The notes beneath the pieces are model-generated. The model saw only the letters and a list, made by a program, of their open reading frames with translations, was not told the DNA's origin and ran no database searches. Both the position numbers and the translations under genes were made by a program. A stretch of 18,236 bases of DNA from DHVE2 group archaeon (lineage in GTDB: Archaea; Thermoplasmatota; Thermoplasmata; Thermoplasmatales; Aciduliprofundaceae), in the NCBI GenBank assembly GCA_015522935.1, contig WALH01000095.1, positions 1 through 18,236 of the forward strand, read 5' to 3'. Below are positions 5,859 to 13,253 of the stretch, one piece after another. How positions within the stretch are numbered: position 1 is the stretch's first letter; each line of letters opens with the position of its first letter.

Positions 5859-7625
5859 ATGCATATTGCAGTGATTTTAAGGGATCGCTGTCAGTTCAAG
5901 AAATGCAACTATGAATGTCGTTTTTACTGTCCGGTGGTCAGGATGGGTTCAGATGCTGTTGTAATAACGGAAAGTGGGTATCCAAGGATAGTAGAGGATC
6001 TGTGCGAGGGCTGTGGAATTTGTGTTCATAAATGTCCATTTGAAGCCGTAAAAATAATAAGTTTACCCGAGGAATTAACGGAGGATCTTGTGCATCAGTA
6101 CAGTGAAAATGGATTCAGACTTTACAGATTACCAAGGATACATAGTGGAAAAGTTGTGGGGATCCTTGGGCCAAATGGAATAGGCAAATCCACAGTTCTG
6201 AAAATTCTATCGGGTAATCTGATTCCCAATTTAGGAGATTACAACCATGGAGGCTCTTGGGATAAGGTTGTGAATTACTTTTCTGGAACAGTTATGGCGG
6301 ATTATTTCTCCAAACTTATAGATGGTGATGTAAAGCCCGTGTTAAAACCTCAGTATGTGGATATGATACCACAGGTATTTAAGGGCAAAGTGAAAGAAAT
6401 TCTGAAGAAGGTGGATGTCAACGGAAAAATGGATGAAGTTGCTCATGATCTTAAAATAGAAAATTCACTGGGTAGGGACGTAAATAAAGTAAGTGGTGGA
6501 GAGTTGCAGAGCGTGGCTATTGCGGCTGCATTGCTGAAAGATGGAGATGTTTATTTCTTCGATGAACCTTCCAGTTATCTGGATATATTTCAGCGTCTTA
6601 ACGTGGCGAGAATAATAAAAGATTTGTCATCTAAAAAAATGGTGTTTGTTGTCGAGCATGATTTGGCAATAATGGATTTCATAGCCGATGTGGTTCATAT
6701 AATCTACGGAAGCGAAGGAGCGTATGGTATCGTATCAAATATCAGAAACACGAGAAATGCCATAAATGAATATCTCAATGGATACTTAAGGGACGAGAAC
6801 ATGAGATTCAGAGATTGGAAAATCGAGTTTATACTTCATCCTCCAAAGAGGAGAGCAGATCTCCCAACACTTATATCTTGGGATGGTATTGAAAAAAAGT
6901 ATCCGAAGTTTAACCTAAGTATAGAGCATGGAGAGATAAGGATTGGCGAAGTGGTGGGCGTGGTTGGCCCAAATGCAACGGGAAAGACGACTTTTGTCAA
7001 GATCCTTGCAGGAGTAATAAAACCCGATGCTGGTGAAATTGATACTGAAATCAAGATAAGTTACAAACCCCAGTACATAAAGAGCGATTACGATGGGGAA
7101 GTTGAGGAGCTTCTCAATTCTGTTCTTAAAGAAAGGATGCAGAACAAATTCTATCAGGCAGAAGTTTTTCATCCACTCAATATAAGACACATTATGCACA
7201 AGGAGGTGAAAAATCTATCTGGCGGTGAAATGCAGCTTTTGGCCATAGCCCTCTGCTTAGGGCGCGAGGCGGATTTATATCTTTTAGATGAACCATCTGC
7301 ATATCTGGACAGCAATCAGAGAATGGTCACATCCAAGGTGATAAGGAGATTTGTTGAAAACACAGGGAAGAGTGCGTTAATTGTGGACCACGATGTGTAT
7401 TTTATAGATATAATTGCCGACAGCCTTATGGTCTTCGGTGGAGAGCCAGGAATAAAAGGATATGGAAAAGGACCATTCACAATGCGAGAAGGGATGAACC
7501 TCTTCCTTAAGAATGTGGGCATAACATTCAGAAGGGATGCGGATACCAGGAGACCAAGAATAAACAAGCCAGATAGCTATAACGATCGAGAGCAGAAGAG
7601 AATGGGCGAGTATTACTATGCCTGA
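5859..7625 (+). CDS. ABCE1/Rli1 ribosome-recycling ATPase
   Basis: A 588-residue soluble twin-ATPase that splits ribosomes into subunits after termination, working with aRF1 or aPelota. The N-terminal Fe-S domain keeps eight cysteines: C11, C16, C20, C24 and C49, C52, C55, C59, enough for two [4Fe-4S] clusters. The first nucleotide-binding domain has GPNGIGKST (104-112), the signature SGGELQ, FFDEPSSYLD and the H-loop EH. The second has GPNATGKTT, SGGEMQ, LLDEPSAYLD and DHD. Length and domain order match the family. The frame extends to ATG 5841, but ATG 5859 gives the usual family start (M-x-I-A-V-x-x-R-D-R-C) and has AGGTGA five bases upstream. The last ten bases overlap the convergent amidohydrolase gene. 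aRF1, its functional partner, is about 7 kb downstream. Confidence 0.97.
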   Translation: MHIAVILRDRCQFKKCNYECRFYCPVVRMGSDAVVITESGYPRIVEDLCEGCGICVHKCPFEAVKIISLPEELTEDLVHQYSENGFRLYRLPRIHSGKVVGILGPNGIGKSTVLKILSGNLIPNLGDYNHGGSWDKVVNYFSGTVMADYFSKLIDGDVKPVLKPQYVDMIPQVFKGKVKEILKKVDVNGKMDEVAHDLKIENSLGRDVNKVSGGELQSVAIAAALLKDGDVYFFDEPSSYLDIFQRLNVARIIKDLSSKKMVFVVEHDLAIMDFIADVVHIIYGSEGAYGIVSNIRNTRNAINEYLNGYLRDENMRFRDWKIEFILHPPKRRADLPTLISWDGIEKKYPKFNLSIEHGEIRIGEVVGVVGPNATGKTTFVKILAGVIKPDAGEIDTEIKISYKPQYIKSDYDGEVEELLNSVLKERMQNKFYQAEVFHPLNIRHIMHKEVKNLSGGEMQLLAIALCLGREADLYLLDEPSAYLDSNQRMVTSKVIRRFVENTGKSALIVDHDVYFIDIIADSLMVFGGEPGIKGYGKGPFTMREGMNLFLKNVGITFRRDADTRRPRINKPDSYNDREQKRMGEYYYA

Positions 7626-8989
7626 CCGTACATAATTTTTCCGTTCACGATTGTGAGAATCACACTATTATCCTTTACCGCTACCAAATCCGCCAGAAAA
7701 CCTCTTTCTATCTCTCCGAGCCTTGGACTTAAGTACTTCGCTCCCATGGTATACGCCTTCACCGCCTCTTGAAACTCTATTCTCTGCGACTCAAATTCAC
7801 TTTCAGTGGCCATCTTTATCCCGAAGAGAGGATCCATGGGCATGCAGTCCGAACCAAATAAAAGATTGATTCCCGCATCAATAATTTTTCTATAAGGATT
7901 ATTCTTCTCAAGCCATTCATCTCCCAAGGCTCGATGATATAAACCTCCTTTTTTCGCCCATTTCAGAAAGTTGGGTTGCATGCTGACTTCTGCATTCATA
8001 TCGGAGAGCATATCGATGTGCTCATCTCTCACAAGTTCAAAATGCTCAATTCTGTTTCCTTCCGTGTTTTTGTAAGATTCAATAACGTTGGATATTGCAA
8101 AATCTCCAATTGCATGTGTGAAAACCCGTATACCATGGGAATTTGCGTTCTTTACAATTTTTCTTAATTTATCCGTTCCAAGCATTGGTTCAACGATTTT
8201 CCCATCCCCGTATCTTGTGGCAGCTGTTCTAGCGCCTATGGAACCATCAGCAAATAATTTAAGAGCCCCTATTCTCAGATGCTCATCTCCGAATCCGGAA
8301 TATAATCCCAATTTTTTTACTATTTTGTATGTACTCTGATAGAAATTGAGAAATACACGAATTTTTAGACTATTCTCCCTATGCATTCTGAGAACTTCCT
8401 TAAAAATTGGAGTGGATGCGAAGTCATGCACACAGGTAACTCCTTTGCTCAATGCGTAATTCTGTGCGTATTCCAAATCAATTTTTTCCCCTATTTTCAG
8501 TTTTTTAAGTAAATTTTCAAATTCTTTTTCCTTTATCACACCATCCTCGCTTTTCATTCCAAACTTTTTTTCGGCAAGAGAATTAATTACGCCCATATGT
8601 CCATCTTCACGAATTAAAATCACAGGTTTATTCGGGCAGGAAGAATCCAGTTCATCTTTGCTCAGATATCTTTTATCCTTCCAGAAACTCTCGTCCCAGC
8701 CACGTCCAACAATTATTTTTCTCTTTTTGCATTCTTTCTCAGCTTTTTTCAGAATATCATTGCGAGATTTGCCACTTAAATCCAGATAATCGTGCATCAT
8801 TGCTATGTTGCTTAGATGAGTATGTGAATCACAGAATCCGGGGAAAATTACTGCACCCTTAAGGTTAATTTTTTTAGATGAGGATGGTAAATTTCCCTTT
8901 CCAATGTTCTCAATTTTATTTCCTTTTATCAGAACCCATTCCCTACCTTCATTTCTGAATATTTCCGCATTGTACAGGAGGATTGTCAT
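7616..8989 (-). CDS. YtcJ-like metal-dependent amidohydrolase
   Basis: A 457-residue member of the Amidohydro_3 branch of the amidohydrolase superfamily. Visible features are the metal-binding DSHTHL (H56, H58), KLFADGSIGARTA (from K244), H292 in FTHAIGD, H316 in RIEHFE, and the catalytic-type Asp381 in GSDCMPMDP. The flanking N- and C-terminal strands form the small beta domain (ending IVNGKIMYG). The protein should hydrolyse a C-N bond in a cyclic or N-acylated substrate, but family members differ widely and the substrate cannot be assigned. It is probably cytoplasmic, as no signal peptide is present. Its end overlaps the ABCE1 gene by ten bases. A TATA box at 9011-9018 supports a leaderless start at ATG 8989, and the promoter region is shared divergently with the phosphohexomutase gene. 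Confidence 0.88.
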   Translation of the reverse strand: MTILLYNAEIFRNEGREWVLIKGNKIENIGKGNLPSSSKKINLKGAVIFPGFCDSHTHLSNIAMMHDYLDLSGKSRNDILKKAEKECKKRKIIVGRGWDESFWKDKRYLSKDELDSSCPNKPVILIREDGHMGVINSLAEKKFGMKSEDGVIKEKEFENLLKKLKIGEKIDLEYAQNYALSKGVTCVHDFASTPIFKEVLRMHRENSLKIRVFLNFYQSTYKIVKKLGLYSGFGDEHLRIGALKLFADGSIGARTAATRYGDGKIVEPMLGTDKLRKIVKNANSHGIRVFTHAIGDFAISNVIESYKNTEGNRIEHFELVRDEHIDMLSDMNAEVSMQPNFLKWAKKGGLYHRALGDEWLEKNNPYRKIIDAGINLLFGSDCMPMDPLFGIKMATESEFESQRIEFQEAVKAYTMGAKYLSPRLGEIERGFLADLVAVKDNSVILTIVNGKIMYGQA

Positions 8990-9010
8990 AAACCATTTAT
9001 ATCTCGGTTC

Positions 9011-9018
9011 TATAAATT
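9011..9018 (-). promoter_or_regulatory. TATA box of the amidohydrolase gene
   Basis: AATTTATA on the minus strand is centred 25 bases before ATG 8989. It shares the 83-base intergenic space with the divergent phosphohexomutase promoter; the two boxes are about 35 bases apart. Confidence 0.5.
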
Positions 9019-9044
9019 CTTTGCTCTTAGAATTTCAGCATTTA

Positions 9045-9053
9045 TTTTTATAT
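9045..9053 (+). promoter_or_regulatory. TATA box of the phosphohexomutase gene
   Basis: TTTTTATAT is centred 24 bases before ATG 9073, with no ribosome site between, as for a leaderless transcript. Confidence 0.5.
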
Positions 9054-9072
9054 CTCCTTGTGATATTCCCCT

Positions 9073-10431
9073 ATGAAACTATTTGGAACGAATGGAATTC
9101 GGGGGAAGATAGGAGAGAAATTCACACCTGATTTTCTTGTGAATGTTGGAATGGCCATAGGCTCATATGTATTGCAGGGCTCCAATGTTATAGTGGGTCA
9201 GGACACCCGCATTTCAGGAGATATGGTGAAAGACGCTGTAATATCCGGAATCATGTCCACGGGGGTTAATGTGATTGATGTTGGAATAGCCCCCACACCT
9301 GCGATTCAGTTTTACACAAAGGCTCATGGAGATCTAGGAATTGCAATAACCGCCTCGCACAATCCTCCGGAGTTCAATGGAGTTAAGGTTATCGCTTCAG
9401 ATGGCACAGAATTACCTCGGGAAGAGGAGAAAAAAATCGAAGAAATATTTTTATCCAAGAAATTTAGAATTGTTGGCTGGGAGAATGTAGGTAGATACCA
9501 CGAGAGGAGTGATGCTAATCAAGGATACACTAATGCAATTCTCAAGCGTGTGAACACAGATTTAATAAGAAAAAGAAAATTTACTGTTGTGGTTGATTGC
9601 TCCAACGGAGCATCATCTTTAACCACTCCTTATCTTCTTGCAAAATTAGGAGTTCGTGTAATCTCGCTTAACTGCCAGCCTGATGGACGATTTCCGGGCC
9701 ACAATAGTGAGCCAAAACCGGAGAATTTGAAGGATTTGATTGAGTTCATGCGTTCCGGTAATTACGATTTAGGCGTGGCTCATGATGGTGATGCTGATAG
9801 AGCGGTTTTTGTGGACGAAACTGGCAGATTTCTCTATGGAGATAAAACCTTAGCACTGGTAGCGAGAGAAGTTGTAAAGGAAAAGAAAGGTATAGTTGTG
9901 ACTCCTGTGAGTTCGTCAATGGCCGTGGAAGATGTTGTTAAGAAAAATGGAGGCAAAGTGGTTTACACAAAGGTCGGTGCTCCAATAGTTGCAAGAAAGA
10001 TGATAGAAGTTGGTGCAGTTTTTGGTGGGGAGGAAAATGGTGGTATGATATTCCCAGAAATGCAGTACTGCCGCGATGGTGCTATGGCCGTTGCAAAAAT
10101 ACTTGAAATCATGGCAAGAGGGGATATGACTCTCTCTAAAATGGTCGATGATCTTCCCGAATATTATCAGATGAAGATCTCCGTTCAATGCCCTGAAAAT
10201 AAAAAGAGAGACGTATTGGAAAAATTGAAAGAGAAGTTAAAAGGTGAAAACATAAATACATTGGATGGTGTGAAAATTGTGCACGAAGATTACTGGATTC
10301 TGATTCGCCCATCAGGAACTGAGCCTATATACAGAATATACGCAGAGGCGAAGGATGAGAAAAAATTGAATGATGCGGCTCACAAATACAGGGAAATTCT
10401 TGAGGATATAATTTCTGAATTTCTAAAATAA
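9073..10431 (+). CDS. glmM: Phosphoglucosamine mutase / phosphomannomutase family enzyme
   Basis: A 452-residue alpha-D-phosphohexomutase. It moves phosphate between C6 and C1 of a hexose phosphate; the archaeal GlmM group makes glucosamine 1-phosphate for UDP-GlcNAc and often also accepts glucose or mannose phosphates. All four active-site loops are present: TASHNP with the phosphorylated Ser95, the magnesium site DGDADR at 238-243, the sugar-recognition loop GGEENGG at 318-324, and the phosphate-binding RPSGTEP at 412-418. The start MKLFGTNGIRG is typical of the family and fits the TATA spacing. The symbol glmM is a best guess, since sequence alone does not separate GlmM from ManB-type archaeal enzymes. 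The product could feed the same glycosylation pathway as the polyprenyl carrier made at 3280-4059. Confidence 0.88.
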   Translation: MKLFGTNGIRGKIGEKFTPDFLVNVGMAIGSYVLQGSNVIVGQDTRISGDMVKDAVISGIMSTGVNVIDVGIAPTPAIQFYTKAHGDLGIAITASHNPPEFNGVKVIASDGTELPREEEKKIEEIFLSKKFRIVGWENVGRYHERSDANQGYTNAILKRVNTDLIRKRKFTVVVDCSNGASSLTTPYLLAKLGVRVISLNCQPDGRFPGHNSEPKPENLKDLIEFMRSGNYDLGVAHDGDADRAVFVDETGRFLYGDKTLALVAREVVKEKKGIVVTPVSSSMAVEDVVKKNGGKVVYTKVGAPIVARKMIEVGAVFGGEENGGMIFPEMQYCRDGAMAVAKILEIMARGDMTLSKMVDDLPEYYQMKISVQCPENKKRDVLEKLKEKLKGENINTLDGVKIVHEDYWILIRPSGTEPIYRIYAEAKDEKKLNDAAHKYREILEDIISEFLK

Positions 10432-10444
10432 ATTTCCGAAAAGC

Positions 10445-10452
10445 ATATATAT
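10445..10452 (+). promoter_or_regulatory. TATA box of the cupin operon
   Basis: ATATATAT is centred near 10448, giving a predicted start near 10473. That leaves only a roughly ten-base leader consisting of AGGTGA plus five bases before ATG 10484. Confidence 0.5.
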
Positions 10453-10483
10453 TGGCAAGAGGTTTGCAGAGCAGGTGATGTTG

Positions 10484-10831
10484 ATGTATGTATCTCATAT
10501 AAACAAGGTGGAAAAAAAGAAGGTGGAGATGGAAGAAACTTCAGGCACTTATATCCAGTGGTTAATTTCGAAGGAGCAGGGAGCTGAGAATTATGCCATG
10601 CGCCTTTTCACTGTTGAACCTGGCGGTGTTATTGCGAAGCACCAACATCCTTGGGAACACGAAATTTTCATTCTTGAAGGCAAGGGGATAATAGGTGCTG
10701 GGGATGAAGAGGTTGAGGTAAGTGCGGGAAATTTTGTGTATATTGAACCAAGCATTCCGCACTGGTACCGTAATACGGGAAACGGGGAATGGAAGTTCCT
10801 GTGCATAATTCCCATGAAGGGTGTGAAATGA
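10484..10831 (+). CDS. Small single-domain cupin protein
   Basis: A 115-residue cupin. Motif 1 reads KHQHPWEHEIFILEG and supplies the HxH, Glu and further His metal ligands; motif 2 reads FVYIEPSIPHWYRN with the last metal-binding His. It should fold as one beta barrel holding a metal ion. Such small cupins act as sugar-phosphate isomerases, dioxygenases, or ligand-binding accessory proteins, and the function here is unknown. In-frame starts also exist at GTG 10475 and ATG 10478, but AGGTGA (10473-10478) lies five bases before ATG 10484, matching other genes in this window. The stop codon overlaps the start of a 36-residue ORF (ATGA), showing a two-gene operon. Confidence 0.85.
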   Translation: MYVSHINKVEKKKVEMEETSGTYIQWLISKEQGAENYAMRLFTVEPGGVIAKHQHPWEHEIFILEGKGIIGAGDEEVEVSAGNFVYIEPSIPHWYRNTGNGEWKFLCIIPMKGVK

Positions 10832-10938
10832 AGAAGAAAAAGAAGGTTATGAGTGATGAGGAACTTTTCGATCTTCTCTTGAATGAAATCCTTGATTACC
10901 GAGCCAAAAAAATTTGGGATAGGATAAAGGATATGTAA
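10828..10938 (+). CDS. 36-residue ORF coupled to the cupin gene
   Basis: The ATG overlaps the cupin stop codon (ATGA at 10828-10831), a classic coupling arrangement. The predicted product is 36 residues: a run of lysines (MKKKKK) followed by an amphipathic helix, SDEELFDLLLNEILDYRAKK, and a short basic end. Alternating acidic and leucine positions make it look like a genuine small helical protein, perhaps a partner or RNA-binding peptide. I know no homologue. Its stop precedes the thiC start by about 60 bases. Confidence 0.55.
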   Translation: MKKKKKVMSDEELFDLLLNEILDYRAKKIWDRIKDM

Positions 10939-10999
10939 TTACCCAGATCTGTTTAGAAACACTTATCTACTTCGATTCTATGAGGGTATGGTGACTTTC

Positions 11000-12277
11000 A
11001 TGCAAATGAAGGATGCAAAAAATGGGATACTCACGCCTGAAATTGAATACATCTCAAAGAAAGAAGGAGTGGATGTTGAAAAATTGAGAAGAAATGTGGC
11101 GGCTGGAAGGGTTGTAATATTGAAGAATATAAAGCACGAGGTTGAGCCTGTTGGTGTTGGCCAAGGATTGAGAGTTAAAGTTAATGCCAATTTAGGCACA
11201 TCTATGGACATAATAGACGAGGAGGCAGAAGTAAGAAAGGCCAAGATTGCTAAAAAGTATGGTGCAGACACCATAATGGATCTAAGCACAGGAGGAGATT
11301 TAAACAAAATTCGCAGGAGAATTATAAGGGAGGTTCCCATGGTCATAGGAACCGTGCCAATTTATCAGGCTGCTTGGAAAATGCTTCAGAAGAAAAAAGC
11401 TATCGTCGAAATGACTGAAGATGATATGTTCAACGCAGTTGAAACTCATTTAAAAGATGGTGTGGATTTCCTCACAATTCATGTTGGTGTCACAAAGGAT
11501 GCAATTGAAGTTATGAAAAAGCATCCAAGAGTTGTTGGCACTGTATCTCGAGGAGGCACATTCCATGCAGCTTGGATTCTTCACAATGGTGAAGAGAATC
11601 CCTTCTACAGGAATTATGATTATCTCTTAGAACTTTTAGCGGAATATGATGCAACGATAAGTCTTGGTGATGGATTAAGACCCGGAGGATTGCCTGATGC
11701 AACTGATTTTCTGCAGGTTCACGAGTTGTACACTATAGGCAGACTTGTGAAGAGAGCCCGAGAGAAAAACGTGCAAGCCATGGTTGAAGGACCCGGGCAT
11801 ATTCCAATCGATCAGATTGAGGCGAATGTGAAAATGGCTAAAGTTGCGACAGATAATGCACCTTTTTATGTTCTCGGTCCTCTTGTCACGGATATAGCGT
11901 CAGGATATGACCATATTAACGCAGCGATTGGTGGAGCAATAGCTGCGAGAGCAGGCGCAGATTTTCTCTGCTATGTTACGCCGGCAGAGCATTTAGCATT
12001 GCCAAATGAGGAAGAGGTTAAAAGGGGAGTTATAGCCACAAGGATAGCTGCTCACGCAGTCAATTTAATAAGATTCGAGGAGGAATACAAATGGGATTAC
12101 GAAATGTCCAAAGCACGGGGAGAGTTGAGATGGGATAAGCAGTTGAATTTGAGCATAGACAAGGAAAATGCAATACGTGTGAGAAAGGAGAGATATCCAC
12201 ACAGTCCTCAGGTATGCACAATGTGCGGGGATCTCTGTGCAATAAAAATACTACGAGAGTATCTTAACAAGAAATAA
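11000..12277 (+). CDS. thiC: Phosphomethylpyrimidine synthase ThiC
   Basis: A 425-residue ThiC, which converts aminoimidazole ribotide to hydroxymethylpyrimidine phosphate in thiamine synthesis by radical SAM chemistry. It is of the shorter form without the N-terminal extension of enterobacterial ThiC. Visible family features are NANLGTS, DLSTGGD, the VGTVPIYQA stretch, SRGG, SLGDGLRPG and EGPGHIP. Near the C-terminus the cluster ligands are C406, C409 and C413, spaced C-x2-C-x3-C, one residue shorter than the C-x2-C-x4-C of E. coli ThiC. I chose ATG 11000 because GGTGA lies five bases upstream and the resulting N-terminus (MQMKDAKNGILTPEIEYI) fits archaeal ThiC; ATG 10988 would add four residues. 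A weak TATA-like ACTTATCTA is at 10961-10969. I see no TPP riboswitch in the short leader. Confidence 0.95.
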   Translation: MQMKDAKNGILTPEIEYISKKEGVDVEKLRRNVAAGRVVILKNIKHEVEPVGVGQGLRVKVNANLGTSMDIIDEEAEVRKAKIAKKYGADTIMDLSTGGDLNKIRRRIIREVPMVIGTVPIYQAAWKMLQKKKAIVEMTEDDMFNAVETHLKDGVDFLTIHVGVTKDAIEVMKKHPRVVGTVSRGGTFHAAWILHNGEENPFYRNYDYLLELLAEYDATISLGDGLRPGGLPDATDFLQVHELYTIGRLVKRAREKNVQAMVEGPGHIPIDQIEANVKMAKVATDNAPFYVLGPLVTDIASGYDHINAAIGGAIAARAGADFLCYVTPAEHLALPNEEEVKRGVIATRIAAHAVNLIRFEEEYKWDYEMSKARGELRWDKQLNLSIDKENAIRVRKERYPHSPQVCTMCGDLCAIKILREYLNKK

Positions 12278-12289
12278 CTCCAATAGTAT

Positions 12290-13225
12290 TTACTTCCAGT
12301 AAGGCTCACGCCTCATTATCGCCTCTTTGAAAAGGGAGAGGAGCTCATCATCATTGGCTCCTTCCCGCAGAGGTGTGAGGATATCCACTAAATTATCATT
12401 TCTAAATAGGCAGGGCTTCAATTTTCCATCACTTGTCAGGCGAATTCTGGTGCAGTTCATGCAGAATTCCGAATTGTGCATTGGTCTGACGATTTCCACC
12501 TCAGCTCTCTTTCCGGAGAAGTTGAATATGAATTTTTTACGATGATGCAGTTCATTATATCTTATCTCTTCTGCAATCTTTTCAAGATGCTCCTCTATAA
12601 ATTTAGGGCTGAGGTGGTATTTTTGGAAAAAACTCAAATTCTCCTTTTCAACAGGCACTTCTAATTCTATAACTTGTAAAATCGCTCCTGTATCAGCGGA
12701 GAATTTTATCATCTTCTCGATTTCATCATCGTTGATTCCCTTTAAAAGCACGAAATTCAGCTTTACGGGATAAAAAAGTTTGACTGCTTCATATATGCTA
12801 TCAATCACATCCTGAAGATAGTTCAATCCTGTTATTTTTCTGTATTTCTCTCTATCAAGTGTATCAAGGCTTATGTTTACACGCATCAATCCAGCATTTT
12901 TAAGCAACGAGGCATATTTTTTCAGCATTGTACCATTCGTGGTCATTGAAACGTCTTTATCCATTAAGCGTGAAGCACGGCGTACAATTTCCACTATATC
13001 ATCGCGCATCAAAGGCTCTCCACCTGTGAATTTAACCTTCCGGATATCCAACATTCTTGCGATTTTCAGAATTCTCTCCATCTCTTTGGGAGTCATTTCA
13101 CTGTTATGCGAGTAATTTTCGCCTTCACGATGGCAATAAAAACACCGAAGATTGCAGCGCTCCGTGACTGATATTCGAATGCTATTTACAGGTCTTCCGT
13201 ATCTATCTTTCACGATATACCTCAT
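12290..13225 (-). CDS. moaA: GTP 3',8-cyclase MoaA
   Basis: A 311-residue radical SAM enzyme that starts molybdenum/tungsten cofactor synthesis by turning GTP into the cyclic precursor later used to make cPMP. The first cluster motif is C24-x3-C28-x2-C31 (CNLRCFYC), followed by the SAM-binding FTGGEP at 66-71. The second cluster uses C255, C258 and C272 (C-x2-C-x13-C), the pattern that separates MoaA from other radical SAM proteins. The C-terminus ends REPYWK without the Gly-Gly tail seen in many bacterial and human MoaA proteins. It lies 28 bases downstream of the B12-type radical SAM gene and may share its transcript. No ribosome site precedes ATG 13225, and a weak TATA-like CTTAATAC near 13255 overlaps the upstream gene's end. 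No other cofactor genes are in the window. Confidence 0.93.
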   Translation of the reverse strand: MRYIVKDRYGRPVNSIRISVTERCNLRCFYCHREGENYSHNSEMTPKEMERILKIARMLDIRKVKFTGGEPLMRDDIVEIVRRASRLMDKDVSMTTNGTMLKKYASLLKNAGLMRVNISLDTLDREKYRKITGLNYLQDVIDSIYEAVKLFYPVKLNFVLLKGINDDEIEKMIKFSADTGAILQVIELEVPVEKENLSFFQKYHLSPKFIEEHLEKIAEEIRYNELHHRKKFIFNFSGKRAEVEIVRPMHNSEFCMNCTRIRLTSDGKLKPCLFRNDNLVDILTPLREGANDDELLSLFKEAIMRREPYWK

Positions 13226-13253
13226 GGAGCATAACGGTATTAATGTTTTGGTA

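Noticed and set aside
10939..10999. Possible TPP riboswitch before thiC
   Set aside because: The gap is about 60 bases and lacks the conserved CUGAGA-type core, so there is neither room nor sequence for one.
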